Positions 28,330 to 36,916 of a stretch of DNA of 64,000 bases are shown in pieces. This DNA is from Astrobacterium formosum. Lineage in GTDB: Bacteria; Pseudomonadota; Alphaproteobacteria; Rhizobiales; Xanthobacteraceae. The notes beneath the pieces are model-generated. The model was not told the origin of the DNA and ran no database searches. It was given only the letters and a program-made list of their open reading frames with translations. Position 1 is the first letter of the stretch; every line of letters begins with the position of its first letter. The position numbers and the translations under genes are program-made. The stretch covers positions 62,001-126,000 of the forward strand of contig JAVDCA010000019.1 of NCBI GenBank assembly GCA_030848545.1. Direction: 5' to 3'.

Positions 28330-29113
28330 GCCGCGGCAGCGTGCGCTGGACGAGTTCGTCCCGTGACATGCGCGAGGCGTGCACCCCCACATTGATGGCC
28401 GCGCAGGCGGTGCCGTCCGCTGCCATGATGGGCACGGCGATGGAACGCAGGCCGATTTCCAGTTCCTCGTCGACCACCGAATAGCCCTGCTGGCGCACGC
28501 GCGCGATCTCGGCCGCGAGCGCGGCGGCATCGCGGATCGTGCGCGGCGTCAGCGGCGTGAAGGCGACGCGACCGAGGCGTTCGCCGAGGTCTTCGTTGCG
28601 GAACGCGATCAGCACCCGGCCCATGGAGGTAAACGCCGCCGGCAGGCGGCTGCCCACCTGCAGGTCGATGGCCATGATGCGGCTGACCGAGGCGCGCGCC
28701 GTGTAGACGATGTCGTCGCCATCGAGGACCGCGATGGAGGAGGATTCCTTCAGGTCGTCGCTGATGGCACGCAGGAGCGGTTCCGCCGCGGCCGCGAACG
28801 GGATCGAGCTCAGATAGGCGTGACCGAGGGAGAGGATTTTGGGGCGCAGCGCGTAGCGGCGGCCGTCGTCGGTGTCGGCGAAGCCGAGCGCCCGCAGGGT
28901 GTAGAGGCAGCGGCGTACGGCGGCGCGCGGAATGCCGGTCTTGTGGCTGATCTGCGAGATCGTCATGGCCGAGTTCCGGCGCGAGAACGCCTGGATGACC
29001 GCAAGCCCGCGAACGAGCGACATCATGATGCTGGGATCGCCCGGGACCGCGCCCTCCCCGAACCCGCCGCGCACGGTCGGCGTGTCGTCGTCGTCTCGCT
29101 CGTGCAGATCCAT
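28289..29113 (-). CDS. pcaR: IclR-family regulator of the beta-ketoadipate genes (PcaR/PcaU/PobR type)
   Basis: A 274-residue IclR-family regulator. The N-terminal winged helix reads SLVRGLAVIQAFSRRNSAMTISQI.. with the recognition segment TGIPRAAVRRCLYTL. The C-terminal effector domain includes RVLIAFRNEDL and GLRSIAVPI. The RCLYTLRALGF wording is typical of the PcaR/PcaU/PobR subgroup that responds to beta-ketoadipate or protocatechuate. It is divergent from pcaIJ-pcaF, and two PcaR-like half-sites lie in the intergenic region. The pcaR name is therefore likely but rests on subgroup resemblance and context. The 3' end overlaps the kinase gene. Confidence 0.85.
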   Translation of the reverse strand: MDLHERDDDDTPTVRGGFGEGAVPGDPSIMMSLVRGLAVIQAFSRRNSAMTISQISHKTGIPRAAVRRCLYTLRALGFADTDDGRRYALRPKILSLGHAYLSSIPFAAAAEPLLRAISDDLKESSSIAVLDGDDIVYTARASVSRIMAIDLQVGSRLPAAFTSMGRVLIAFRNEDLGERLGRVAFTPLTPRTIRDAAALAAEIARVRQQGYSVVDEELEIGLRSIAVPIMAADGTACAAINVGVHASRMSRDELVQRTLPRLKVAAEELAYCVR

Positions 29114-29153
29114 CTCGACCTTGTCCGGCGGGTTTGCGGTCCCGCCCCGGCTC

Positions 29154-29168
29154 GTTCAAATATCGAAC
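29154..29168. promoter_or_regulatory. Putative PcaR operator GTTCAAATATCGAAC
   Basis: This 15-bp near-palindrome, with GTTC and GAAC ends, resembles the published Pseudomonas putida PcaR site GTTCGATAATCGCAC. It lies 41 bp upstream of the IclR start codon and 135 bp upstream of pcaI. It could serve as operator for autoregulation and for activation of the pca genes. Confidence 0.6.
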
Positions 29169-29225
29169 GTATGGGCGATTATAGAACTTGACGGAGGTAA
29201 CGGAAAGCCCCAAAAGGTAAATCAG

Positions 29226-29238
29226 GCGTTAATCGAAC
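29226..29238. promoter_or_regulatory. Second PcaR-like half-site GCGTTAATCGAAC
   Basis: A second ATCGAAC half-site, in the context GTTAATCGAAC, lies 65 bp upstream of pcaI and 58 bp from the first element. IclR regulators of this subgroup often use repeated sites. This copy is less symmetrical, so it is weaker evidence. Confidence 0.4.
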
Positions 29239-29302
29239 AGATGTGCGAAATCGGCGCCGTTAGAGGCCAGCCGTCCACATCCCGGGAGGCGGTCGGGAGC
29301 CG

Positions 29303-29974
29303 ATGAACAAGATCTGTCCATCCCTTCAGGCGGCGGTCGCCGACGTGCCCGACGGCGCCACCGTCATGATCGGCGGCTTTGGCGATGCGGGCGTCCCTTT
29401 CCAATTGATCGACGCCCTGATCGAGCAAGGCGCCAAGGACCTCACCGTCATCTCCAACAATGCCGGCACGGGCGAGACCGGCATCGCGGCCCTGATCAAG
29501 AACGACCGGGTCAAGAAGATCGTGTGCTCGTTCCCCCGTCAGGCCAACGCCTCGGCTTTCGACGAGCGCTATCTCGCCGGCCGCATCGCCCTCGATCTCG
29601 TCCCCCAGGGCAATCTCGCCGAGCGCATCCGCGCCGCCGGCGCCGGCATCGGCGCATTCTATACGCCGACCGCCTATGGCACGCCGCTCGCCGACGGCAA
29701 GGAAACGCGTGAAATCGCCGGCCGCCACTACGTGCTCGAATATCCGCTCGCCGCCGACTATGCCTTCATCAAGGCCCACAAGGGCGATCCGCTCGGCAAC
29801 CTTGTCTACCGCAAGACCGCGCGCAATTTCGGGCCCGTGATGGCGACGGCAGCCAAGTGCACCGTCGCTCAGGTCACGCAGGTGGTCGGCGTCGGCGACC
29901 TCGACCCGGAAGCGATCGTGACTCCAGGAATCTTCGTCAAGCGCGTGATCGAAGTCGCGCCGGCGCGGTGCTGA
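29303..29974 (+). CDS. pcaI: 3-oxoadipate CoA-transferase subunit A
   Basis: PcaI is the alpha subunit of beta-ketoadipate:succinyl-CoA transferase, which activates beta-ketoadipate in the degradation of protocatechuate and catechol. The 223-residue protein has the CoA-transferase family I subunit A signature (MIGGFGDAGVPFQLIDALIE) and YHLEYPLAADYAFIKA-like core (here VLEYPLAADYAFIK). The next gene is the beta subunit, 16 bp away, and a thiolase follows, which gives the order pcaI-pcaJ-pcaF. An IclR regulator of the PcaR type is divergent. GGGAG lies just upstream of the ATG. Confidence 0.94.
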   Translation: MNKICPSLQAAVADVPDGATVMIGGFGDAGVPFQLIDALIEQGAKDLTVISNNAGTGETGIAALIKNDRVKKIVCSFPRQANASAFDERYLAGRIALDLVPQGNLAERIRAAGAGIGAFYTPTAYGTPLADGKETREIAGRHYVLEYPLAADYAFIKAHKGDPLGNLVYRKTARNFGPVMATAAKCTVAQVTQVVGVGDLDPEAIVTPGIFVKRVIEVAPARC

Positions 29975-29990
29975 TGGGCGGAGGTCTCAC

Positions 29991-30641
29991 ATGAACCAGG
30001 ACATCAAGCTCCTCAGCCGCCGCGACATCGCCGCCCGCATCGCCGCCGACATCCCCGACGGCGCCTATGTCAATCTCGGCATCGGCGCCCCGACCGAGGT
30101 CGCGAACTGCCTGCCCGACGGCGTCACCATCATCCTGCATACCGAGAACGGCCTTCTCGGCATGGGTCCATCGCCACCCAAAGGGGATGAGGACGAGGAC
30201 CTGATCAATGCCGGCAAGCAGTTCGTTACCGCCCTGCCCGGCGCCGCCTATTTCCACCACGCCGACAGCTTCGCGATGATGCGCGGCGGCCATCTCGACT
30301 ACTGCGTGCTCGGCGCCTACGAGGTCTCGGTCAGGGGCGACCTCGCCAACTGGCACACCGGCGCCAACGACGCCATTCCGGCCGTCGGCGGCGCCATGGA
30401 CCTCGCCATCGGGGCCAAGTCGGTGTTCGTGATGATGGACCTTCTGACCAAGAAGGGCGCCAGCAAGCTGGTCGAGCGCTGCACCAGCCCGCTGACCGGC
30501 GTCGCCTGCGTCAAGCGCGTCTACACCGACCACGCCACGTTCGACATCACCCCCGAGGGCGTCGCCGCCCGCGACCTCGCCGACGGCTTAAGCCTTGCGG
30601 CGCTGCAGGAGATCTGCGGCGTCCGGCTCACCGGCGGATAA
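29991..30641 (+). CDS. pcaJ: 3-oxoadipate CoA-transferase subunit B
   Basis: The 216-residue beta subunit carries the catalytic glutamate, E52 in HTENGLLGMGP, which forms the glutamyl-CoA intermediate. The NLGIGAPTEVANCLP segment and GGHLDYCVLGAYEVS confirm the family. It works as a heteromer with PcaI to move CoA from succinyl-CoA to beta-ketoadipate. GGAGG precedes the ATG. A 113-bp gap with a dispersed inverted repeat separates it from pcaF. Confidence 0.94.
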   Translation: MNQDIKLLSRRDIAARIAADIPDGAYVNLGIGAPTEVANCLPDGVTIILHTENGLLGMGPSPPKGDEDEDLINAGKQFVTALPGAAYFHHADSFAMMRGGHLDYCVLGAYEVSVRGDLANWHTGANDAIPAVGGAMDLAIGAKSVFVMMDLLTKKGASKLVERCTSPLTGVACVKRVYTDHATFDITPEGVAARDLADGLSLAALQEICGVRLTGG

Positions 30642-30646
30642 TTCTT

Positions 30647-30726
30647 CGTCATTGCGAGGAGCGCAGCGACGAAGCAATCCAGGAGTCAGGAAGGAACCGG
30701 ATTGCTTCGCTTCGCTGGCAATGACG
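30647..30726. repeat. Dispersed inverted repeat, CGTCATTGCGAG family, copy 1
   Basis: Arms at 30647-30680 (starting CGTCATTGCGAGGAGCG, ending GAAGCAATCC) and 30699-30726 (GGATTGCTTCG ... CAATGACG) form an imperfect long palindrome between pcaJ and pcaF. A second copy lies at 51622-51704. Such elements are dispersed between genes in Bradyrhizobium-related genomes. As RNA it would fold strongly and could reduce pcaF expression relative to pcaIJ. Confidence 0.85.
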
Positions 30727-30754
30727 GAGCCCAATACAACATCAGGGACGAGAC

Positions 30755-31957
30755 ATGAAACCAGCCTTCATTTGCGACGCCATCCGCACGCCCATCGGCC
30801 GCTACGGCGGCGCCCTGTCGGCGGTGCGCACCGACGACCTCGCCGCCACGCCCATCAGGGAGCTGATGACGCGCAATCCGCAGGTGGACTGGGAAGCGGT
30901 CGACGACGTCTTCTACGGCAATACCAACCAAGCCGGCGAGGACAACCGCAACGTCGCCCGCATGGCGCTGCTGCTCGCCGGCCTGCCGCAATCGGTGCCG
31001 GGCGTCACCATCAACCGGCTGTGCGCCTCCGGCATGGAGGCGATCGGCCAAGCGGCGCGCGCCATCGCGGCCGGCGAGATGAACCTCGCCGTCGCCGGCG
31101 GGGTCGAAAGCATGAGCCGGGCTCCGTTCGTCATGGGCAAGGCGACCGCCGCCTTCTCGCGTGACGCCCAGATGTTCGACACCACCATCGGCTGGCGGTT
31201 CGTCAATCCGAAGATGAAGCAGCTTTTCGGCACCGACTCCATGCCGGAGACCGCCGAGAACGTCGCCGACGACTACAAGGTGTCGCGCGCCGACCAGGAT
31301 CTGTTCGCGCTGCGAAGTCAGGAGAAGGCTTCACTCGCGCAGGCGGATGGGCGGCTCGCCGAGGAGATCTGCCCCGTCGAAGTTCCGCAAGGAAAGGGCG
31401 AGCCGGTCAAGGTCGCGCGTGACGAGCATCCGCGCGCGACCACCATCGAGTCGCTCGCAAAGCTCAAGCCGGTGGTGCGGCCGAATGGCACGGTCACCGC
31501 CGGCAATGCTTCCGGCATCAATGACGGCGCCTGCGCGGTGCTGGTCGCCGGCGAAGAGGCCGCGAAGGCGAGCGGCCTCACGCCTCGGGCTCGCATCCTC
31601 GGCATGGCGTCGGCGGCAGTGCCACCGCGGGTGATGGGCATCGGCCCGGTGCCGGCGGTGAAGAGCCTGTTGTCGCGCCTGAAGATTGGTCTCGATGCCA
31701 TCGACATCATCGAGCTCAACGAGGCCTTCGCGGCGCAGGGCCTCGCGGTGCTGCGCGAGCTCGGGGTCGCCGACGACGACCCTCGCGTCAATCCCTACGG
31801 CGGCGCCATCGCGCTCGGCCATCCGCTCGGCGCGAGCGGCGCCCGGCTCGTCACCACGGCCACCTATCAGCTCCACCGCAGCGGCGGCCGATACGGCCTC
31901 TGCACCATGTGCGTCGGCGTCGGCCAGGGCCTCGCCATGGTGATCGAGCGGGTGTGA
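30755..31957 (+). CDS. pcaF: 3-oxoadipyl-CoA thiolase
   Basis: PcaF cleaves beta-ketoadipyl-CoA with CoA to succinyl-CoA and acetyl-CoA, the last step of the beta-ketoadipate pathway. The 400-residue thiolase has the nucleophile C90 (INRLCASGMEA), H356 (ALGHPLGASGAR) and the second cysteine C386 (CTMCVGVGQG). The N-terminal ICDAIRTPIGRYGGALS is characteristic of the PcaF/PaaJ subgroup. It is downstream of pcaIJ. The earlier pathway genes (pcaGHBDC) are not in this window. Confidence 0.94.
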   Translation: MKPAFICDAIRTPIGRYGGALSAVRTDDLAATPIRELMTRNPQVDWEAVDDVFYGNTNQAGEDNRNVARMALLLAGLPQSVPGVTINRLCASGMEAIGQAARAIAAGEMNLAVAGGVESMSRAPFVMGKATAAFSRDAQMFDTTIGWRFVNPKMKQLFGTDSMPETAENVADDYKVSRADQDLFALRSQEKASLAQADGRLAEEICPVEVPQGKGEPVKVARDEHPRATTIESLAKLKPVVRPNGTVTAGNASGINDGACAVLVAGEEAAKASGLTPRARILGMASAAVPPRVMGIGPVPAVKSLLSRLKIGLDAIDIIELNEAFAAQGLAVLRELGVADDDPRVNPYGGAIALGHPLGASGARLVTTATYQLHRSGGRYGLCTMCVGVGQGLAMVIERV

Positions 31958-31980
31958 GTGGAACCCAAGCCCGCAATTTG

Positions 31981-32083
31981 CGTCGTTCCGGGACGCCGTA
32001 GGCGGGCCCGGAATCCATACACCGAAGCGCCGTGGCTATGGATTCCGGGCTCACGGCCTTTCAGGCCGCGCCCCGGAATGACG
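31981..32083. repeat. Dispersed inverted repeat, GGAATCCATA family
   Basis: Arms at 31981-32019 (CGTCGTTCCGGGACG ... CCCGGAATCCATA) and 32037-32083 (TATGGATTCCGGG ... CCCCGGAATGACG) form a long imperfect palindrome between the convergent pcaF and TAXI genes. It is a different family from the copies at 30647 and 51622, although both end in TGACG/CGTC. Elements of this kind are common in rhizobial intergenic DNA. It could act as a transcription barrier here. Confidence 0.8.
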
Positions 32084-32127
32084 TGGCGTCGAAGGATCGC
32101 AACGACGGCGACGAGTGCTCCGTTCGT

Positions 32128-33099
32128 CTAGAGCCAGCCCTTTTCCTTGTAGTACTTGACGGCGCCCGGGTGCAGCCCGGCCGACAGGCCGTCCTTGATC
32201 ATCACCTTGGGATCAAGATTGGCGAAGGCGGGATGCAGCTTCTTGAACTCGTCGAGATTGTCGAACACCGCCTTGGTGAATTCGTAGACGGTCTTCTCGG
32301 ACACTTTCGCGGATGTCACGATGGTCGCCAGCACGCCATAGGTTTCGGTCGGATTGGGATTGTTGGCGTAGAGGCCGCCGGGGATCTTCGTCTTGGCGTA
32401 ATAGGGGAACTCCTTGACGAGCGCGTCCGCCACGGGGCCGCTCAACGGCACGAGCCTGGCGCCGCAGCTCGTGGTCGGATCCTGGATGTTGGCGGAAGGG
32501 TGGCCGACGCCGTAGAAGAAGCCGTCGATTTTGTTGTCGCACAGCGCTGCGCCGTGCTCGTCGGCTTTGAGCTCGGCGGCGAGCGACAGGTCGGCCATGG
32601 TCCAGCCCAGTTTGCTCAGGAGCTGCTCCATGGAAGCGCGGGTGCCGGAGCCGGGATTGCCGACGTTGAGGCGCTTGCCCTTGAAGTCCTCGAATTTGGT
32701 GATGCCGGCTTCCTTGCGGGCCAGCACCGTGAACGGCTCCGGATGGACCGAGAACACCGCGCGCAAATCGGCGACGGTGGCGTCCTTGAACTGGCCGGTG
32801 CCCTTGGCCGCGTTGAATTGGATATCCGATTGCGCGAGGCCGAAGTCGATCTCGCCGGATTTGATGGCGTTGACGTTGAAGACCGAGCCGCCGGTGGATT
32901 CCACCGAGCAGCGTAGCCCGGTCTTGGCCCGCTCCTTGTTCATCAGCCGGCACACCGCGCCGCCGACGGCGTAATAGACGCCGGTGACGCCGCCGGTGCC
33001 GATGGTCACGAACTGCTGCTGTGCCATGGCGGTCGTAGCAAACAGCGATGCGATCAGCCCCGCGGCCGCAAGGCCGCCGGTGCGAGTCATGCGAGTCAT
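32128..33099 (-). CDS. TAXI-family TRAP transporter substrate-binding protein
   Basis: A 323-residue periplasmic binding protein of the TAXI family (TRAP-associated extracytoplasmic immunogenic). A signal peptide ends ..TTAMA before [21 protein letters not shown]; that GTGG.TG.YY block is the family hallmark. TAXI proteins deliver glutamate-like or other acids to a fused TRAP permease. No TRAP membrane protein is in the window, so the permease is elsewhere. The ATG at 33099 follows GGAGGGA; 33090 is a possible alternative. It lies 74 bp downstream of a class III aminotransferase and is on the same strand. Confidence 0.92.
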   Translation of the reverse strand: MTRMTRTGGLAAAGLIASLFATTAMAQQQFVTIGTGGVTGVYYAVGGAVCRLMNKERAKTGLRCSVESTGGSVFNVNAIKSGEIDFGLAQSDIQFNAAKGTGQFKDATVADLRAVFSVHPEPFTVLARKEAGITKFEDFKGKRLNVGNPGSGTRASMEQLLSKLGWTMADLSLAAELKADEHGAALCDNKIDGFFYGVGHPSANIQDPTTSCGARLVPLSGPVADALVKEFPYYAKTKIPGGLYANNPNPTETYGVLATIVTSAKVSEKTVYEFTKAVFDNLDEFKKLHPAFANLDPKVMIKDGLSAGLHPGAVKYYKEKGWL

Positions 33100-33173
33100 C
33101 GTAGAGTCCCTCCGTTGAAGCGTTTCCGTCCTTGCAAGTCGCGTTCCGCTTTTGGTGCGGAATCGCGTTCGTT

Positions 33174-34499
33174 CTACGCCGGCAAAGCCGCGTCGATCGC
33201 CTCCCCCAGTCGTTCGACGATGGTGTCGATGGCGGCGCCGTCGACGATGAAGGGCGGCGCCAGGAGAACGTGATCGCCACGCCGGCCGTCGGCGGTGCCG
33301 CCCATGGGATAGACCATCAGGCCGCGCGCCATCGCCTCGCGCTTGATGCGCGCGTGCAGCTTGAGCGCAGGATCGAAGGGCTCCTTGGTGGCGCGGTCGG
33401 CGACGAGTTCGACGCCTTGAAACAAACCGCGGCCGCGCACGTCGCCCACGAATGGATGATTGCCGAAACGCTCGCCGAGTCTGCGGGCGAGATGGGCGCC
33501 CTGGCGACGCACATTGGCGAGGAGATCGTCGCGCCGGATGACGTGCTGAACCGCAAGCGCCGCCGCGCAGGCGAGCGGGTGGCCCATATAGGTGTGGCTG
33601 TGCTCGAAGGCGCCGGAACCGGCTGCGATGGCGTCGAACACCTTGTCGCCGACCAGGAGCGCGCCGATCGGCATGTAGCCGCCGCCGAGGCCTTTCGCGA
33701 TCGCCATCAGGTCGGGGCTGACGCCCTCCTGTTCGCAGGCGTGGAGCGTGCCGGTGCGACCCATGCCGCACATCACCTCGTCGAGGACGAGGAGGATGCC
33801 GTGGCGATCGCAGATCTCGCGCACGCGGCGGAAATATCCGGGCACGGCCGGTACGGCGCCGAGCGTCGCGCCGACGACCGTCTCGGCGATGAACGCCATG
33901 ACGTTCTCGGCGCCGAGCTTTGCGATCTCGTTCTCCAGTTCGGCCGCGAGCCGCTGCCCATAGGCGTCGGCGCTTTCGTCTGGGCGGCGGTCGCGATATT
34001 CGTAGACGGGCGAGACGTGATGCGCCTCGATCAGGATCGGGGCGAATTTTTCGCGCTGCCGGGCGCGCCCGCCGATCGACAGCGCCCCGATGGTGATGCC
34101 GTGATAGCTCTGGCGGCGGGCGATGAAATGCCGGCGCTGTGGCTCCCCGCGTTCGACGAAATACTGCCGCGCGATCTTCAGCGCCGCTTCGATCGCTTCC
34201 GAACCGCCGCTGACATAGAAGACGTGGCCGAGCCCGCGCGGCGCATTCGCCACGAGATCGTCGGCGAGCTCTTCCGCCGCCGGCGAGGTGAAGAAGCTCG
34301 TATGGGCGAATTCGAGCCGGTCGAGCTGCGCCCGCATGGCGGCGAGTACGTCCGGATGGGAATGCCCGAGGCACGACACCGCGGCGCCGCAAGACGCGTC
34401 GATATATTCCTTGCCGGCTTCGTCACGGATGTGGATGCCGTCGCCCGAAACTGCGGTCGGGTAGCGGTGGGCGATGTGGCGATGAAGTATGTGGGTCAT
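33174..34499 (-). CDS. Class III pyridoxal-phosphate aminotransferase
   Basis: A 441-residue class III (omega) aminotransferase. The PLP lysine is K269 ([15 protein letters not shown]), and the D240-E241-V segment ([15 protein letters not shown]) binds the cofactor ring. [21 protein letters not shown] is the typical phosphate-cup region. Substrates of the family are omega-amino acids, beta-alanine, GABA or amines; the exact one is not evident. The ATG at 34499 overlaps the stop of the upstream RpiR gene by 4 bp. With the TAXI binding protein downstream it suggests uptake and transamination of an amino compound under RpiR control. Confidence 0.92.
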   Translation of the reverse strand: MTHILHRHIAHRYPTAVSGDGIHIRDEAGKEYIDASCGAAVSCLGHSHPDVLAAMRAQLDRLEFAHTSFFTSPAAEELADDLVANAPRGLGHVFYVSGGSEAIEAALKIARQYFVERGEPQRRHFIARRQSYHGITIGALSIGGRARQREKFAPILIEAHHVSPVYEYRDRRPDESADAYGQRLAAELENEIAKLGAENVMAFIAETVVGATLGAVPAVPGYFRRVREICDRHGILLVLDEVMCGMGRTGTLHACEQEGVSPDLMAIAKGLGGGYMPIGALLVGDKVFDAIAAGSGAFEHSHTYMGHPLACAAALAVQHVIRRDDLLANVRRQGAHLARRLGERFGNHPFVGDVRGRGLFQGVELVADRATKEPFDPALKLHARIKREAMARGLMVYPMGGTADGRRGDHVLLAPPFIVDGAAIDTIVERLGEAIDAALPA

Positions 34500-35392
34500 G
34501 GTTGACGGCGTCCTCTCCCCGCCGGGCGTAAATAGATCGAGAATGCCGAGAGCTGGTCTTCGCTCGCCTGCAACGCGGCGACGGCTGCTTCGCCGCGCCG
34601 CGCGGCGATGAGCGCCGCCAGGCATTCGACCGCCGCGAAAGCCGGCGTCATGGTGTGAAAGAAGGACGGCGTCTCAGTGCGCACCATAACGGCGTGGTGC
34701 GCAATCGGCACGAGGGGCGACACCTCGCTGTCGGTCACCGCGACGATGCCGGCGCCGCGCGTCCTGGCGAAGCCCGCCACCTCGATCGTATGGCGCACAT
34801 AGGGCTGCACCGAGATGGCGAGCAGGACATCGGCCGGGCCGATCGCGCGCAGGACGTCGATCGCGGTCGCACCGGGACCGTCGATGAGCACCGAGTTCGA
34901 GCCGAACAGGGTGCGGATATAGTGGAAGATGAAGGCGACTGAAAAACTGGAACGCAAGCCCAGGCAATAGACTCGCTCGGCCGCGGCGATGCGCTCGGCC
35001 GCGGCGGCGAGCACGTCCACGGATGCGGGCGTCGCGAGGTCGCGCAAATGCTGCGACACCGATGCGAACATGTCCTGCACCAGGGCGGCATCGCCCTCGC
35101 GGGAACGTCGCGCCACCAGTTCCTCGGCGCGGCCGCGATAGTTGTCCGGACGCCGGCGCACGGCGTCCGCATAAAGCCTGCGCACGCCTTCGTAGCCGTC
35201 CATTCCGAGCCGCTGCGCCAGACGGGTGAGCGTCGCCGGGGTGACCCCCGCCCGGCGTGCCTGCTCGCGTGTGGACAGCAGCGCGACATCGGCAGGGTTA
35301 TCGATCACCCAGCGCGCCGCCTCCTTCAGTTGCGGCGACAGGGTGTCGTAACCGGCTCGCAGTCGGGCGTCGAAATCCGGATCGTCAGCCAT
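34496..35392 (-). CDS. MurR/RpiR-family transcriptional regulator
   Basis: A 298-residue regulator. The N-terminal RpiR helix-turn-helix (STREQARRAGVTPATLTRLAQRLGMDGYEGVRRLY) is followed by a SIS domain (ERVYCLGLRSSFSVAF, GPADVLLAISVQPYVRHT). RpiR regulators usually sense sugar phosphates through the SIS domain, but members near aminotransferases and amino-acid transporters are common in rhizobia. It is first in an operon with the aminotransferase and TAXI protein and probably controls them and itself. Confidence 0.9.
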   Translation of the reverse strand: MADDPDFDARLRAGYDTLSPQLKEAARWVIDNPADVALLSTREQARRAGVTPATLTRLAQRLGMDGYEGVRRLYADAVRRRPDNYRGRAEELVARRSREGDAALVQDMFASVSQHLRDLATPASVDVLAAAAERIAAAERVYCLGLRSSFSVAFIFHYIRTLFGSNSVLIDGPGATAIDVLRAIGPADVLLAISVQPYVRHTIEVAGFARTRGAGIVAVTDSEVSPLVPIAHHAVMVRTETPSFFHTMTPAFAAVECLAALIAARRGEAAVAALQASEDQLSAFSIYLRPAGRGRRQP

Positions 35393-35404
35393 GGCTGAAT
35401 ACTA

Positions 35405-35419
35405 CGCACGTTCAGTGCG
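35405..35419. promoter_or_regulatory. Possible operator CGCAC-GTTCA-GTGCG upstream of the RpiR gene
   Basis: A 15-bp interrupted palindrome with perfect 5-bp arms lies 13 bp upstream of the RpiR start codon, inside a 101-bp intergenic region. The position suits a repressor site for autoregulation, but no independent copy exists to support it. Confidence 0.3.
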
Positions 35420-35493
35420 CTTGCAACATCTGTTTCATTTGCACAAATAATGATCCAAATGGCGCATCCTTTGATGAGAATCCAGGCATCTCC

Positions 35494-36696
35494 TCAAAGC
35501 GCCGACGCATCGACCCGATAGGCACGCATCCAACGGCGGTCGAGCCAATCCTTGGCGGTCCATAGCCAGGCACCTTCGGCCTTGAATCGCCCCCGCGAGG
35601 CGACCACGTAGCGCTCGCCGGTGGTGATCAAGGACAAATGCCGCGATTGCGGCCACCACGGAACTGGGGCCTGCCCGCGGGCACGGCGACGCAGATTGCC
35701 GGCGAGCGGCGGACCGGCCCGCACCGCGAATACGCCGGACTTTTCCCGCGGCGTTTCGATCAGTTCGGCGCAATCGCCGGCCGCGAACACGTCCGCGTCG
35801 CTGATCACCTGCAAGGTCGGGCCGACCGCCAGGAATCCGCCCCGGTCGAGCGCCAGGCCGGTGCGCTCGAACCACGCCGGCGCGGCCGCATTGGTAGTCA
35901 CCAGCGTCGCGTCGGCGGGTATCAACATGCCGTCGCCCATACGCACATGGTCGGCGGTGATCGCGGCCACGGGCCGGCCCTCGTGCAGGGCAACGCCGCG
36001 TGCGGCGAGGATGCGCCGGAAAGCGGCGCGAACGCGTGCATTATGGCTCGCCAGGAGTTCTTCGGCGGTGACGAGCGTAAAGGTAAACCGGCGCACGTCG
36101 CGGCGTTCCGCGACAGCATCGGCAATGAGGCGGGTGCGAACAGCCAGCACCAATTCGACGCCGGCGGCCCCTCCCCCGACCGCGACCACATGCCGGACCA
36201 GGCCGGCACGAGCGTCGGCGCGCAGACGCTCGAGCTTGACAAGAAAAGAGGCGATCGGCTTGACGGCGATGCCGTGCTCGGCGGCGCCCGCGATGGAACC
36301 CAAGTCCGGCCCGATGCCGACATCGATGGAGACGACGTCGTAACGCACGCTCAGTCCGCTCGCCAGGATGACGCGCTTGCCCTCGCGGTCGAGCCCGACC
36401 GCATCGCCGTGAACAAGGCGCGCACCGTTCGCCGTGGCGAGTGCCGCAAGGTCGATATGGGCTTCGTCGTAACGGTAGAAGCCGCACACGACTCCGGGCA
36501 TCATACCCGAATAAGGGGTCATGAGATCGCGGCTGATCAGGGTCACCCGGCTGCCGGCCAGCGGCTGGTCCCCGAAGGCCTTGAGTACATGCACATGGGC
36601 ATGCCCTCCCCCCACCAGGACGATATCGGTCGGTCGCCCTCCGTCCGGGGCTGGGAGAGCGTCGTCGGCGGCGTCAGCAGTATTCTGGGAGCGCAC
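35494..36696 (-). CDS. FAD-dependent NAD(P)/disulfide-type oxidoreductase, 'N-terminal to SelD' family
   Basis: A two-dinucleotide-fold flavoprotein of ~400 residues. The FAD motif is [14 protein letters not shown], followed by [16 protein letters not shown], which is characteristic of the family that in other bacteria is fused to or next to selenide, water dikinase (SelD). The second nucleotide motif is [16 protein letters not shown], and [11 protein letters not shown] contacts FAD. No selD lies nearby. The start is uncertain: I place it at the GTG at 36696, which gives a family-like length. The frame is open to 37041 but would then overlap the divergent rimO. The physiological electron acceptor is unknown; NDH-2-like activity is an alternative. 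Confidence 0.75.
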   Translation of the reverse strand: MRSQNTADAADDALPAPDGGRPTDIVLVGGGHAHVHVLKAFGDQPLAGSRVTLISRDLMTPYSGMMPGVVCGFYRYDEAHIDLAALATANGARLVHGDAVGLDREGKRVILASGLSVRYDVVSIDVGIGPDLGSIAGAAEHGIAVKPIASFLVKLERLRADARAGLVRHVVAVGGGAAGVELVLAVRTRLIADAVAERRDVRRFTFTLVTAEELLASHNARVRAAFRRILAARGVALHEGRPVAAITADHVRMGDGMLIPADATLVTTNAAAPAWFERTGLALDRGGFLAVGPTLQVISDADVFAAGDCAELIETPREKSGVFAVRAGPPLAGNLRRRARGQAPVPWWPQSRHLSLITTGERYVVASRGRFKAEGAWLWTAKDWLDRRWMRAYRVDASAL

Positions 36697-36916
36697 GGGC
36701 GTAGGTTCCGCGGCGGGAGCCGTGGATGCATATTCGGCCAGGGAGCCCTTCGGGCGCAAGCCGGCACCTGCAGGCCTCTGCTTGCCGGACACCCCGCCTG
36801 CCGGACCAAGCTTGCCCCGCGCCGAGGGATTGCTTAAGCACCCGCAGGTCGCGTGGCGCGCCAGGAAGGCGCTACCGCCAGCCGTCTGCGACGCCCCGGC
36901 AGGAAGGATTGCAGCA

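Noticed and set aside
33100-34392. Long upstream extension of the TAXI protein frame
   Set aside because: The extension runs antiparallel-free but out of frame through the aminotransferase gene and is arginine-rich. The TAXI start at 33099 has a signal peptide and a ribosome-binding site.
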